64,000 nt of DNA from Ktedonobacter robiniae (GTDB lineage: Bacteria > Chloroflexota > Ktedonobacteria > Ktedonobacterales > Ktedonobacteraceae), in contig NZ_BNJG01000001.1 in assembly GCF_016587375.1 (NCBI RefSeq), positions 4,160,001 through 4,224,000 of the forward strand. Direction: 5' to 3'. Both the position numbers and the translations under genes were made by a program. The notes beneath the pieces are model-generated. The model saw only the letters and a list, made by a program, of their open reading frames with translations. It was not told where the DNA came from and made no database searches. Shown piece by piece: positions 27,164 through 35,534 of the stretch; position 1 is the stretch's first letter, and every line of letters starts with the position of its first letter.

Positions 27164-28515
27164 ATGACAGAGACAACACGAGCCGTTCTCATCCAGGCCA
27201 TATGTCAGGCTGCTTCTCCTCTTCCAGAAGCGAGAGCAGATACTGATGCTCTGATGGCGTTGATTGGAGATGCACGCTTTGTGCTGCTGGGTGAAGCCAC
27301 ACATGGTACACACGAGTTCTACCAGGCACGTGCAGATATTACCAGGCGACTTATTACGGAAAAAGGCTTTACGGCTGTGGCTGTGGAGGCAGACTGGCCC
27401 GATGCCTATCGTGTGAATCGCTACGTTCATGGAATGGAGGGTGATGCCACGGGGAGAGAGGCGCTGGCTGGCTTTGAGCGCTTTCCGGTATGGATGTGGC
27501 GCAACAGCGATGTCCTTGCCTTTATTGAATGGCTACGAGCCTATAACAGCGCGCAGACGAAGCATGAGGGAGACGTTGGCTTTTATGGCTTAGATCTGTA
27601 CAGCCTGTATCGCTCCATTGAGGCAGTGGTGGACTACCTGGAGCGCGTTGACCCGGAGGCTGCAAAACGTGCCCGCTCTCGCTACGCATGCTTTGAGCAT
27701 TTCGGCGAAGATAGCCAGGCCTAGGGCTATGCAGCCAGCTTTAACCTCTCTGCCTCCTGTGAACAGGAGGTAATTCATCAGCTCGTGGAACTGCAACAAC
27801 ATACAAGTGAGTATGCCAAACGCGATGGTCGCCTGGCGGAAGATGCTTTTTTCTATGCCGAACAGAACGCGCGGTTAGTCAAGAATGCCGAGGAGTATTA
27901 TCGAAGCATGTTCCGTGGACGTGTCTCCTCCTGGAACCTGCGTGACCAACACATGTTCGAGACCTTGCAAGCCCTGGCGGGGCACCTGGATAGGCAGACA
28001 CAGGCAGAAAAGACGAAGATTGTGATCTGGGAGCATAATTCCCATCTTGGGGATGCGCGAGCGACCTCGATGGGCGCTCAAGGGGAACTCAACGTGGGGC
28101 AACTGGTGCGCGAACAGTATGGCTCTGAGGCAGTTTTGATCGGTTTTAGCACCTACACCGGGACCGTCACCGCCGCCTCTGACTGGGGTGGAGAACACGA
28201 ACGCAAGCGCGTTCGTCCCGCGCTTCCCGAGAGCTACGAAGCCCTCTTCCACGAGACCGCACTCCCTCACTTCCTGCTCCCTTTGTCTTCCGAGAGTCAA
28301 ATGGATCAGGTCTTAAGCGGTTCTCGGCTGGAGAGAGCTATAGGTGTTATCTACCTCCCTATTCGGAACGTATAAGCCACTACTTTTCCGCTCGCCTGCC
28401 ACAACAGTTCGATGCCATTCTGCATTTTGACACCACACGTGCAGTTGATCCGCTGGATCGAACGGAGCAGTGGGATAAGGGAGAAGCGCCTGAAACCTAT
28501 CCTTCAGCATTCTGA
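27164..28515 (+). pseudogene. Erythromycin esterase-like protein, interrupted twice
   Basis: The reading encodes an erythromycin-esterase-family protein (about 450 aa): LLGEATHGTHEFYQARADIT, AVEADWPDAYRVNRYV and WEHNSHLGDARAT carry the conserved His and Glu residues. An in-frame TAG at 27722-27724 interrupts EDSQA-GYAASF, where relatives have Tyr. The same frame resumes immediately. Near 28370 a frameshift separates ERAIGVIY from SHYFSARLPQQFDAILHF, which ends at 28515. Two independent lesions indicate a true pseudogene rather than a single read error. GAGAGGTGAT marks the original start. Confidence 0.88.
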
Positions 28516-28530
28516 ATGAGCCGAAGTCAA

Positions 28531-29730
28531 TCACATCTTCCATAAGGCACAGACGCGATCAATCAAGCCTACGACAAAGGCGAACTTCTCACGCAGTGGG
28601 TCCCCCAGAAGAATATGCTCCTCTGTCGCGTTATGGTCACCACCTCCCATGGGACCAAGGCTTGCAAGAACGGGAATACCAACATCGGCAAATGCATTTG
28701 CATCTGAAGTACTTCCTTTGAGTCCGGTTGTGAAGGGGAGACCAAGTTCCTCGGCCACGCTTCGTCCCAGTTCTGCAAGGTGCGAGATCTGTGGGGTTGG
28801 CAGGTAGGGAGGTGGAGTGTGATTGAAAGGCGTAATCGTTATCTCGCTTCCTTGTTCTTCGGGCTCCTCATTAGCTACAATCCTGTTCAAGAGTTTGCCA
28901 ATCTTGAAATACTCCTGAGGACTTGTGGCTCGGAAAGACACGGTTGCGCCAGCATCGCCAGCCCGCGTGGTATAATGCATCCCGTCGCCACCTCCGAAGA
29001 GTCCAGTGATATTGATACTCATTCCCTCGTATTGTGCAACCAACTCTCTCAGACGTAACAGTTTGAACAACAACGCATCGACCGCTGAGATGCCTTCCCC
29101 CAATCCTGCATGCCCCTCTTTCCCTCTCACGGTGAGGTGATAGGCTGACTGAGAGCGTCGTCCCACTGTCACATTAATTCCTCTGATCCACTCCTCTTGC
29201 GACTCGAATTCCAGCCCAACATGAATTGCATGCTCCAGGAGTAATCGCTGCATCCAGGGGCGAGAATGCATCGAAGCCCATTCTTCATCGTTGTTGAGCA
29301 AGACAAGCACCTTGCCGTACGGTTTGAGGTTGCGCTCCACGAGAAAGCGCAGGGCTTCAGTCAGTAGAAGATTTCCTCCATGCATGTCCGAGGTCCCCAA
29401 TCCATAGAGCTGGTCCTTTTCAATACGGGGAGGATGCTGCGAGACGGAGCCAACTGGGTACACCGTGTCGACGTGTCCAAAAAGCGCAAGGGCAACCTTC
29501 CCCTCGCCTTCTCCTACAGCCGCGAGATTATTCCCATATTCAGTGGAGGGAAACAATCTCGTCTCGAAGCCCAGGCTTCTCAACCATTCCTGATACAGAT
29601 CAACCTTTGTGTTGATGCCAACGGTATCATGCGTGCCAGAGTTGATAGCGGAGAGCCGCATAAGCATTTCGACAAAGCGCCTTTCGTCAAACCATGTATA
29701 TGCCTGCTGTAGAAGAGACACCTGTATCAT
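28531..29730 (-). CDS. M20-family metallopeptidase / deacylase
   Basis: This is a zinc-dependent aminoacylase/carboxypeptidase-like enzyme of 399 aa. LALFGHVDTVYP supplies the first His and Asp metal ligands, LNNDEEWAS the catalytic Glu and next ligand, and GGGDHNATEEH the last His. A dimerisation insert (residues about 190-300) with GKEGHAGLGEGISAVDAL is typical of the CPG2 branch. The ATG at 29730 (MIQVSLLQQ) is chosen because it is closer to the family N-terminus; a further ATG lies at 29751. It is convergent with the esterase pseudogene. Confidence 0.9.
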   Translation of the reverse strand: MIQVSLLQQAYTWFDERRFVEMLMRLSAINSGTHDTVGINTKVDLYQEWLRSLGFETRLFPSTEYGNNLAAVGEGEGKVALALFGHVDTVYPVGSVSQHPPRIEKDQLYGLGTSDMHGGNLLLTEALRFLVERNLKPYGKVLVLLNNDEEWASMHSRPWMQRLLLEHAIHVGLEFESQEEWIRGINVTVGRRSQSAYHLTVRGKEGHAGLGEGISAVDALLFKLLRLRELVAQYEGMSINITGLFGGGDGMHYTTRAGDAGATVSFRATSPQEYFKIGKLLNRIVANEEPEEQGSEITITPFNHTPPPYLPTPQISHLAELGRSVAEELGLPFTTGLKGSTSDANAFADVGIPVLASLGPMGGGDHNATEEHILLGDPLREKFAFVVGLIDRVCALWKM

Positions 29731-29849
29731 TTCCTCCTTTCTCTCCATCATATCAAATCCGTCGAAGGCGTATCTTCTATATATATGTGGGACTCGTTTA
29801 ACTCACTTTGACGGTGAGATTCATCCCTGGATGAATTATACAGTAAATA

Positions 29850-29901
29850 TCCCAAGAGCATCTGTCTCTCGTTCTCTTTTGAGAGGCAGATGCTCTTGGG
29901 A
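29850..29901 (-). terminator. 21-bp hairpin after the Cys-rich protein gene
   Basis: The arms 29850-29870 and 29881-29901 pair over 21 positions with one G-U pair and a 10-base loop. They lie 35 bases past the stop of the gene at 29936-30475 on the minus strand. The following ATATTT is only a weak T-run. Confidence 0.75.
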
Positions 29902-29935
29902 TTATTGTGGCTTAGTGCCAGTATGTTTAAGTATA

Positions 29936-30475
29936 TTAGCGCCAGTGTTCTAGTGATTCTTGCACAGCAATGTGTCCGTTGTAGCTCCATTCCTGAAAGA
30001 AGGAGGCATTCCCACGTATCAGGCGACTACGCTCTTTGGAGAAAGTAACAGATAAGGCGTCGCGTCCCTGAATGTTGTGAATGTGCATAGGTACAGAATA
30101 CACAGTTCTTTGGGCGGAAGGCACACGATCGGGATGCGCGACTTCACTCCCTCGGCGCCGTTCAAAGAGATCAAGCAACATAGTTATCTGCTCGGGAGTT
30201 GCTGCGTCATTAATCAGGATGACTTCGTACCAGTTGGTATCGTGTTCATTTCGGTTCTGTGCCAGGCTAAGGAGCAGACAACGTGAAACATCTACATCTG
30301 CAATGGTACCCTCCTCAATCTGGTCTCCAACAAAGCGCCAGCGTGGGCCAAGATAGGCCTCAGCCCCTTCACAGGTACAATGATCCCCGCAGGTGCATGG
30401 GTCGCACGAGCAAGAACAGGCCTGGGCTGCAAACACCGTGCCCTTGAGTTGATAGGTTAGCGTTTTCATGGTCAT
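29936..30475 (-). CDS. Cysteine-rich DUF1326-like protein
   Basis: This 179-aa protein opens with a dense cysteine cluster (CSCSCDPCTCGDHCTCEG, residues about 18-36) that looks like a metal-binding site. The rest resembles DUF1326: a EEGTIADVDVS strand and INDAATPEQITMLLDLFERR, which parallels the 'D-xxA-xPEQ' segment of that family. The function is unknown. The start at 30475 (MTMKTLTYQL) follows a weak GTGG. Alternative upstream starts would add a stretch that falls in an inverted repeat. Confidence 0.65.
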   Translation of the reverse strand: MTMKTLTYQLKGTVFAAQACSCSCDPCTCGDHCTCEGAEAYLGPRWRFVGDQIEEGTIADVDVSRCLLLSLAQNRNEHDTNWYEVILINDAATPEQITMLLDLFERRRGSEVAHPDRVPSAQRTVYSVPMHIHNIQGRDALSVTFSKERSRLIRGNASFFQEWSYNGHIAVQESLEHWR

Positions 30476-30508
30476 ATCGCACCACTCTTTTCTCTTGTCC
30501 TTTGCGTA

Positions 30509-30585
30509 TGAGGAACAAACAGGCATGCACAACTGCCAACAGGCCCTGATGGTGCCCTTGTTATAAGAGGCATGCCTGTTCCTCA
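30509..30585. repeat. Imperfect inverted repeat upstream of the Cys-rich gene
   Basis: TGAGGAACA...GGCATGC at 30509-30528 pairs with GCATGCCTGTTCCTCA at 30570-30585, the left arm carrying a 4-base bulge. It lies in the probable leader of the gene starting at 30475. Confidence 0.6.
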
Positions 30586-30637
30586 TCGCATGATTGCTCT
30601 CTTTTTAGAGTAGCAGCAGAGACAAAGAGCTTTCTTT

Positions 30638-30693
30638 GAGTAAAGAGAAGGGGTGGACCCGCTAATCAGCGGGTCCACCCCTTCTCTTTACTC
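30638..30693 (-). terminator. 26-bp perfect hairpin after the PaaK-type gene
   Basis: The arms 30638-30663 and 30668-30693 are exact complements over 26 bases around AATC. The structure begins 7 bases after the stop codon of the ligase gene. No T-run follows, so its length alone would have to cause termination or it protects the 3' end. Confidence 0.85.
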
Positions 30694-30699
30694 TTCGCC

Positions 30700-32061
30700 T
30701 TACTTCTGTTCGATCGCTTGCAGGTTGCGTCGATCCTCGACGCGCGCGCTGGCGGTCTTGGACTCGCCACCCGTGGCGCGTGGCAGGCTATCGGCTGGCA
30801 CCAGGTGAACATGCGGCGTGTTGCCTGTGACCGACTTGACCGCCTCGGCCATCTGCTTCTGGAGCTGCTTCACAAACTCTTCGCTCTCCAGCATAGCGTT
30901 CTCTTTGACCTCCACCTTCAGATCGAAGGTATCCAGGCCGTTACGCTTGTCGACGATGATGCGGAAATTCGCGCCCGTCTCGGGGAAGCGCAGCAACGCC
31001 GCCTCGATCTGGCTGGGGAAGACGATCAGGCCGCGAATGGGCACGGCATCATCCGTGCGCCCCTTAATGGCTGCGATCTTTGGATGTGTACGTCCACAGG
31101 CGCAGCGCTCCTCCCACCAGACGCGTGAGAGATCGCGGCTACGATAGCGCAGCATCGCCGTACCATCGGCATTGAGCCAGGTCCAGACCAGTTCGCCCTC
31201 TTCGCCCTCGCCCACAGGCTCGCCCGTCTCGGGATTGATGCATTCCACCAGGAAGGCATCCGCCCAGGCGTGCATGCCATCGCGTATCTCGCATTCACAG
31301 GTCATGCCCGGGCCCAGAAACTCAGTCATGCCAAACTCATCGTAGGCCGTAATACCGAAATACTCTTCCAACTTGAGGCGTGTCTCCCAGGGCCATGGCT
31401 CCGCGCCAAAGAGACCAACTTTCAACTTGCTCTTCTTGAAGTCGATCCCCATCTCGCGCGCCTTATTGCCGACGTAGAGTCCAACGGAGGGCGTCATACA
31501 CATGCCAGCCACGCCAAAGTCAAAAATAAAATCGATAAAGCGCTCGTACTGGCGCGCATCCGAACCCATGGGAATGACCATCACGCCCATCTTCATCGCG
31601 CCATAATGGAAGCCAAAGCCGCCCGTGGGCAACCCATAGCCATAGCTATTCATAAAGACATCGCCTGGCCGCAGACCCGTCATCCATAGCTCGCGTGCGT
31701 TCAAGTCCGCCCAGTTTTCAATATCCTTCATCGTCGCGAAGACCGGCACACTCTTGCCCGTTGTGCCACTGGTTGCATGAACCTCTACCGCACCATTCTC
31801 GCCGCCAATGGGAGCTAGCGCCATCCCATAGGGGTAGGCCCCGCGCACGCTCTTCTTCTCCAGGAATGGCAACTTGCGAATATCTTCCAATGACTGAATA
31901 TCCGAAGGCTTGACCCCCGCTTCATCATAGAGCTTGCGGTAGAAAGAATTCTGGTGGTAGACGCGCTCTACCATCGCCTGCAAACGCTGTAGCTGTAGTG
32001 CTTTCAGCTTCTCTTTAGGAAGGGTCTCTATCTCTTCTTGAAAGAATCTACGAAAACTCAT
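30700..32061 (-). CDS. Phenylacetate-CoA ligase family enzyme
   Basis: This AMP-forming ligase of the PaaK type activates an aryl acid such as phenylacetate to its CoA thioester. The phosphate-binding loop HATSGTTGKSVPV lies near residue 92, YDEFGMTEFLGPGMTCEC is the adenine-side motif, and the C-terminal lid with TDDAVPIRGLIVFPSQIE is characteristic. At 453 aa it matches PaaK, but no other paa genes lie nearby, so the substrate could differ (e.g. indole-acetate or another aryl acid). The start is the ATG at 32061, after GGAGG. Confidence 0.9.
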   Translation of the reverse strand: MSFRRFFQEEIETLPKEKLKALQLQRLQAMVERVYHQNSFYRKLYDEAGVKPSDIQSLEDIRKLPFLEKKSVRGAYPYGMALAPIGGENGAVEVHATSGTTGKSVPVFATMKDIENWADLNARELWMTGLRPGDVFMNSYGYGLPTGGFGFHYGAMKMGVMVIPMGSDARQYERFIDFIFDFGVAGMCMTPSVGLYVGNKAREMGIDFKKSKLKVGLFGAEPWPWETRLKLEEYFGITAYDEFGMTEFLGPGMTCECEIRDGMHAWADAFLVECINPETGEPVGEGEEGELVWTWLNADGTAMLRYRSRDLSRVWWEERCACGRTHPKIAAIKGRTDDAVPIRGLIVFPSQIEAALLRFPETGANFRIIVDKRNGLDTFDLKVEVKENAMLESEEFVKQLQKQMAEAVKSVTGNTPHVHLVPADSLPRATGGESKTASARVEDRRNLQAIEQK

Positions 32062-32064
32062 CAA

Positions 32065-32438
32065 TAATTCCTCCGGGTCACATAGTTATCTATTTCAACG
32101 CGATAGCTTTCTTTATGGTAGAAATAGCGTAGCATACGAGCCCAAATGTTTCCCTTCTACCTCGCCCGCACCGTTGAGATATTGAGATAGAAGCAAGAAA
32201 AATTTTTTTCCTTCTATAATATGCCATTTATTCTAGCATGACGCAGTGGGATACGTCTATTTTTAGGTACTACCTATCAGGGGTGGCCCGCTACTGGGGG
32301 AAGTAACCGCGTACGCCAGTAGCGGCCCAAGGCACAGCCCCAGTAGCCGCATACGCCAGTAGCGGACTTATATGATATGATGAAGAAAAGCTCATTTATT
32401 CTTCAGCTAAAACATCCATTACTGGAGCACACATTTCT
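32065..32438. repeat. Intergenic region with tandem/inverted GTAGCGG repeats
   Basis: Between 32285 and 32368 a unit of the form CGYRTACGCCAGTAGCGG occurs twice, preceded by related CCGCTACTGGGG and followed by CCCCAGTAGCCG in inverted order. Together they can form several alternative hairpins between the divergent ligase and HAD genes. An AT-rich stretch at 32190-32240 may hold the ligase promoter. Confidence 0.55.
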
Positions 32439-33095
32439 ATGACAGAAGCAATCGTCCGTGCCGTAATCTGGGATCTTGACGGCGTCATCATTGACAGCGC
32501 CGACTCCCATCGCAAAGCCTGGTATCGCCTGGCGCAGGACCTGAACATCCCCTATAGCGATGAACAGTTCTGGGCCACCTTTGGCTGGCGCAATGACGCC
32601 ATCATCCCCACCATGGTCGGCGAGGCCACCCCCGAGCATATCAAAGAACTGGCCGACCGCAAAGAGGCCTATTTCCGCGACTATGCCCGCCGTAGCATCG
32701 CCTTCCTTCCTGGCGCGGAAGAACTGCTAGCCGCTCTCCACAAGGCGGGCTATCCCCAGGCCCTCGCCTCCTCCACGCCCCGCGAAAATATCGCCCTGAT
32801 CAGCGAAGTCCTTGGCCTTGAGCGCTATCTCAACGCTCTGGTCTCGGGTGAAGAGGTTGCGCGCGGCAAGCCTGCCCCCGACGTTTTCCTCAAGGCCGCC
32901 GACTCTCTAGGCGTCGCGCCCACGCGCTGCCTGGTCATCGAGGATGCCGTTGCCGGAATCGAGGCCGCACGCGCCGGCGGTATGTGCTCCATCGCCGTAG
33001 CTGGCGAGCGTGACCTCCCCGGACTGCGCGCCGCCAATCTCGTCGTCAAAGACCTCACCGAAGTCACCCTCCAGCGTATCCGCGCCCTGGCTTGA
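32439..33095 (+). CDS. HAD-superfamily phosphatase, beta-phosphoglucomutase-like
   Basis: A haloacid-dehalogenase-type phosphatase or phosphomutase of 218 aa. Motif I is WDLDGVIIDS with the nucleophile Asp, motif II is ALASSTPRENI, the lysine of motif III lies in GKPAPDVFLKAA and motif IV is VIEDAVAGIEAARAGG. The small helical cap between motif I and II puts it with the beta-phosphoglucomutase subgroup, whose members act on sugar phosphates. It ends 45 bases before the tRNA-Sec gene. Confidence 0.9.
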   Translation: MTEAIVRAVIWDLDGVIIDSADSHRKAWYRLAQDLNIPYSDEQFWATFGWRNDAIIPTMVGEATPEHIKELADRKEAYFRDYARRSIAFLPGAEELLAALHKAGYPQALASSTPRENIALISEVLGLERYLNALVSGEEVARGKPAPDVFLKAADSLGVAPTRCLVIEDAVAGIEAARAGGMCSIAVAGERDLPGLRAANLVVKDLTEVTLQRIRALA

Positions 33096-33139
33096 CAGGC
33101 ACCTTGTCGAGTGGCACAATAACACATGTCCACCGACGA

Positions 33140-33235
33140 GGAGGCGTAGGGGCCCCGGTGGGTCTCACCGTCTTCAAAACGGCTGGGGGGTCGCTCGGCG
33201 CGGTCCCCGGTGGGTTCGACTCCCATACGCCTCTG
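33140..33235 (+). tRNA. selC: tRNA-Sec (anticodon UCA)
   Basis: The 96-base gene has all marks of bacterial selenocysteine tRNA. An 8-bp acceptor stem is formed by GGAGGCGT and ACGCCTCT (first pair G-U) with discriminator G at 33235. The T arm is GTGGG-TTCGACT-CCCAT, and 8+5 pairs give the 13-bp coaxial arm unique to tRNA-Sec. The anticodon loop CT-TCA-AA puts UCA at 33174-33176, and a very long variable arm lies at about 33183-33208. CCA is not encoded. No selA, selB or selD gene is in the window. The repeat array C starts 36 bases downstream. Confidence 0.93.
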
Positions 33236-33270
33236 CCTCGCTTTTGGGATGACAATTCTGTGCCTGTCAT

Positions 33271-33337
33271 CAATACCATGGTTTTAGAGGTTTTCTAAAA
33301 CTATGCTTCCTATTTCTCGCTCCAAAACTATGCTTCC
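33271..33337 (+). repeat. Repeat array C, copy 1
   Basis: This shares about 65 bases with 61305-61370: ACCATGGTTTTAGAGG, then two units ending CTATGCTTCC at 33310 and 33337 (27 bases apart), the second preceded by ATTTCTCGCTCCAAAA. It lies 36 bases after tRNA-Sec. Confidence 0.8.
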
Positions 33338-33500
33338 GTTTTTCTATGTTATGTAAGGTAGTTGCTAAATTGGATTTAGTGCTGCAATCGCTATATACTA
33401 CTTAAAGCATCTATTTTTTTAAAACTAGGATTACCCCAGGAAGTGGTAGCAGCGTTTTTCTCAAGATCGGCTCTTTCGTTCATACAAGGAAAGAAAACCC

Positions 33501-34313
33501 ATGGCAAATCAGGAACATCTGGCTCTCCTCAAACAGGGGGGAGTGACATGGAACCGGTGGAGAGCCGATCATCCTGAGATCGAACCTGATCTCACGGATG
33601 TAGATTTCGAGGAGATTGACCTCACTGGAGCCGATCTGCGCGGGGTCGATCTGCGAGGAAGCTCCTCCAGTTTAGAGATGGATGGAATGGATTTACAGAA
33701 GGTCAATCTCAGTGGGGAAGATCTCAACTATGCTTATCTCAGGCACATCAACTTCAGGGAAGCCAACCTGAGCGGGGTTTGCTTTGACTCTGCCCTCTTC
33801 GTTGATGTTGACTTGCAAGGAGCCAATTTGCAGGGAGCTATCCTGGAACAGGCTGGTTTGACCAGAGCCAATCTGAGTGGTGCTAACCTGAGCGGAGTTG
33901 ATGCAACCTGGGTTGGTTTGGATGGGGCGAATCTCAGCCAGGCAAACTGCTTTCGGGCTGAGTTGAGTGGAGCTTCTCTCAAAAAAGCCAACCTCTGTGA
34001 GACGAATTTGCGAGAAGCCAACCTGAGCTCACTTCCTTCTGATTGGCAAGAGGTACCCTGGGCAAAATTTGAGCCAGCGGATCTCAGTGAAGCGGATCTT
34101 CGTGGTGCAAATTTACACCAGGCGAACTTGAGGGAAGCTGATTTGAGCAATGCAAACCTGCGCGGAGCTAACCTGGAACAGGCACAAGTGGAAGGAGCGA
34201 ATTTCCAAGGAGCGGATCTTCGTGGGATTCCCTGGACGATCATCACGACCTTGACAGCACAATCGGGAGTGAACTTTGAGGGGGTTCTCTTGGAAACTGC
34301 TGGGAATGAGTGA
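33501..34313 (+). CDS. Pentapeptide-repeat protein
   Basis: This 270-aa protein consists of A(N/D)LxX pentapeptide repeats from about residue 34 to the end, e.g. LRGVDLRG, ANLSGANLSG, ANLREADLSNANLRGANL, forming a right-handed quadrilateral beta-helix. The first 30 residues (LALLKQGGVTWNRWRADHPE) are the usual short head of such proteins in these bacteria. Functions in the family range from gyrase protection to scaffolding; none is indicated. It is flanked on the left by repeat array C and on the right by array A, so it may be cargo of a small mobile element. Confidence 0.9.
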   Translation: MANQEHLALLKQGGVTWNRWRADHPEIEPDLTDVDFEEIDLTGADLRGVDLRGSSSSLEMDGMDLQKVNLSGEDLNYAYLRHINFREANLSGVCFDSALFVDVDLQGANLQGAILEQAGLTRANLSGANLSGVDATWVGLDGANLSQANCFRAELSGASLKKANLCETNLREANLSSLPSDWQEVPWAKFEPADLSEADLRGANLHQANLREADLSNANLRGANLEQAQVEGANFQGADLRGIPWTIITTLTAQSGVNFEGVLLETAGNE

Positions 34314-34440
34314 CCTGGCTGAAAATCTCACCTTCTCTCCTCTTCCCCCAACACCACAGGATCGTTTAGGAGAATAACAACCAGTGCGCCATGAGGTGGC
34401 TTCGGTCAACACCATTGGCGAGTCACAAATCCCAAATGCC

Positions 34441-34567
34441 CTTTTTCTAAAATTACTGCGGATTCCAACCTTTTTTCTAATTTTATTGCGGATTTTTCTA
34501 AAGTTAGAGGGCCTAAAATGGCCCTCTTTGTGCTCATTCTATTCTAGAATTATTCCGGACGGCACAA
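34441..34567 (+). repeat. Repeat array A, copy 1
   Basis: Units TTTTCTAAAATTACTGCGGA at 34443 and TTTTCTAATTTTATTGCGGA at 34473 are spaced exactly 30 bases. A partial unit follows at 34494, then AGAGGGCC...GGCCCTCT (a small hairpin), and a last unit GCTCATTCTATTCTAGAATT followed by ATTCCGGACGGCACA. The whole 127-base layout recurs in the same orientation at 61155-61282. Outside it the two loci differ. Confidence 0.85.
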
Positions 34568-34605
34568 ATTCTGTCATTGTCATTTGTGATTCTCCGATCC
34601 TGGTA

Positions 34606-34740
34606 AGGAAAACACCAAGCGGATATTCCATCTACAGATGAAATACCGTTGGTTTTGGCTAAACGCATGAGGTAGCTGGTGAGCGACTCAGCATTTTCTG
34701 GCTTTAGATGAATTGGCAATACATCAAAATAGTACCGCAT
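34606..34740 (-). pseudogene. TniQ-like protein, N-terminal fragment
   Basis: About 45 residues, MRYYFDVLPIHLKPENAESL continuing with TSYLMRLAKTNGISS, match the start of TniQ-domain proteins, the target-selection factors of Tn7/Tn5053-like transposons. Similarity stops near FP at about 34606, where sequence leading into repeat array A begins; the frame then runs on without sense to 34534. The gene is thus truncated at the array. No tniA, tniB or resolvase gene is in the window. The identification is by pattern only. Confidence 0.6.
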
Positions 34741-34831
34741 CTTGAGGATTTTCGTTCTATCCAAAAAGGGCTCACAGATTTCAAAGGGCTTGGTTTGAGA
34801 AAAGCCTTGCAACGTTGCGAAAATGGTCAAA

Positions 34832-35530
34832 TCAGGTGTGTTTTGCTCTCAACTTTTTCCTGAGAACGTATCCAACTTTTCCCAAGGCTCCCCCAAGGAG
34901 CCCAAGGACTAATCCCATCATCGCTCCTAGTACCACTAAATGGCCCAGCGCACCAGCTAAGGTTTGATAGGCAAAATACACTGCCATATTTGGGGCCCCG
35001 CTCGTTGCGCCTCTCGCAGACCATTCAGCAAGATTGAGCGGGTCATGCAAGAGCAATGGCATCCCAAAGACCACGAAGATCAAGCCCGTCAAACACGCGA
35101 TGGCTCCACTGCTGAGCCCACTCCAAAATCCTACGTTCATTCCGATATGGATGTCGTTTGTCTTATAGGTCCATTGGAGGCTCGCTCCTAAGATGATAAG
35201 CGCGATCACTGCCCAAAAGAGATCATCAAGAATATCACGAAGAGGGAGTCCAAACATCAGGATATTATTCATACTAATTTCGGCTGTCCAGAAGAGTCCA
35301 GCACCAAGGCCCAACGCAACACTCTTCGGATAGGAGGGCTCTCTGTGAAGCGGCATTCTTCTGCTGTGCAGAAAGAGAGCACCATTTATGGCAAGGAGGA
35401 GAACACATGCCCCGACTGCTTCAATTGCTTGCACCCCGAGAGGCCATTCTGTTCCTCTGTACAGAAAGAAGATACTCAGCACCAGCAGTAGACTTCCCAG
35501 AAGGCTTATTTTCAGGATTTTACTACTCAT
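34832..35530 (-). CDS. Polytopic membrane protein of unknown function
   Basis: This 232-aa protein has about six membrane segments (LLGSLLLVLSIFFLYRG, GACVLLLAINGALFL, LFWAVIALIILGAS, GAIACLTGLIFVVFGMPLLL, ALGHLVVLGAMMGLVLGLLGG). I do not recognise a family. It starts 4 bases after the stop of the preceding membrane protein gene (35535) and is the last gene of a PadR-led operon. PadR operons commonly control membrane or efflux proteins, so a role in envelope stress or transport is possible but unproven. The C-terminus is basic. Confidence 0.7.
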   Translation of the reverse strand: MSSKILKISLLGSLLLVLSIFFLYRGTEWPLGVQAIEAVGACVLLLAINGALFLHSRRMPLHREPSYPKSVALGLGAGLFWTAEISMNNILMFGLPLRDILDDLFWAVIALIILGASLQWTYKTNDIHIGMNVGFWSGLSSGAIACLTGLIFVVFGMPLLLHDPLNLAEWSARGATSGAPNMAVYFAYQTLAGALGHLVVLGAMMGLVLGLLGGALGKVGYVLRKKLRAKHT

Positions 35531-35534
35531 CGTC

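Noticed and set aside
27722..27724. TAG codon as possible pyrrolysine
   Set aside because: The gene carries a second lesion, relatives have Tyr here, and no pyl genes are seen.
33271..33337. Repeat pair considered as a CRISPR remnant
   Set aside because: Only two units at 27-28-base spacing with no room for spacers, no cas genes nearby, and the same block recurs with identical intervening sequence at 61305.
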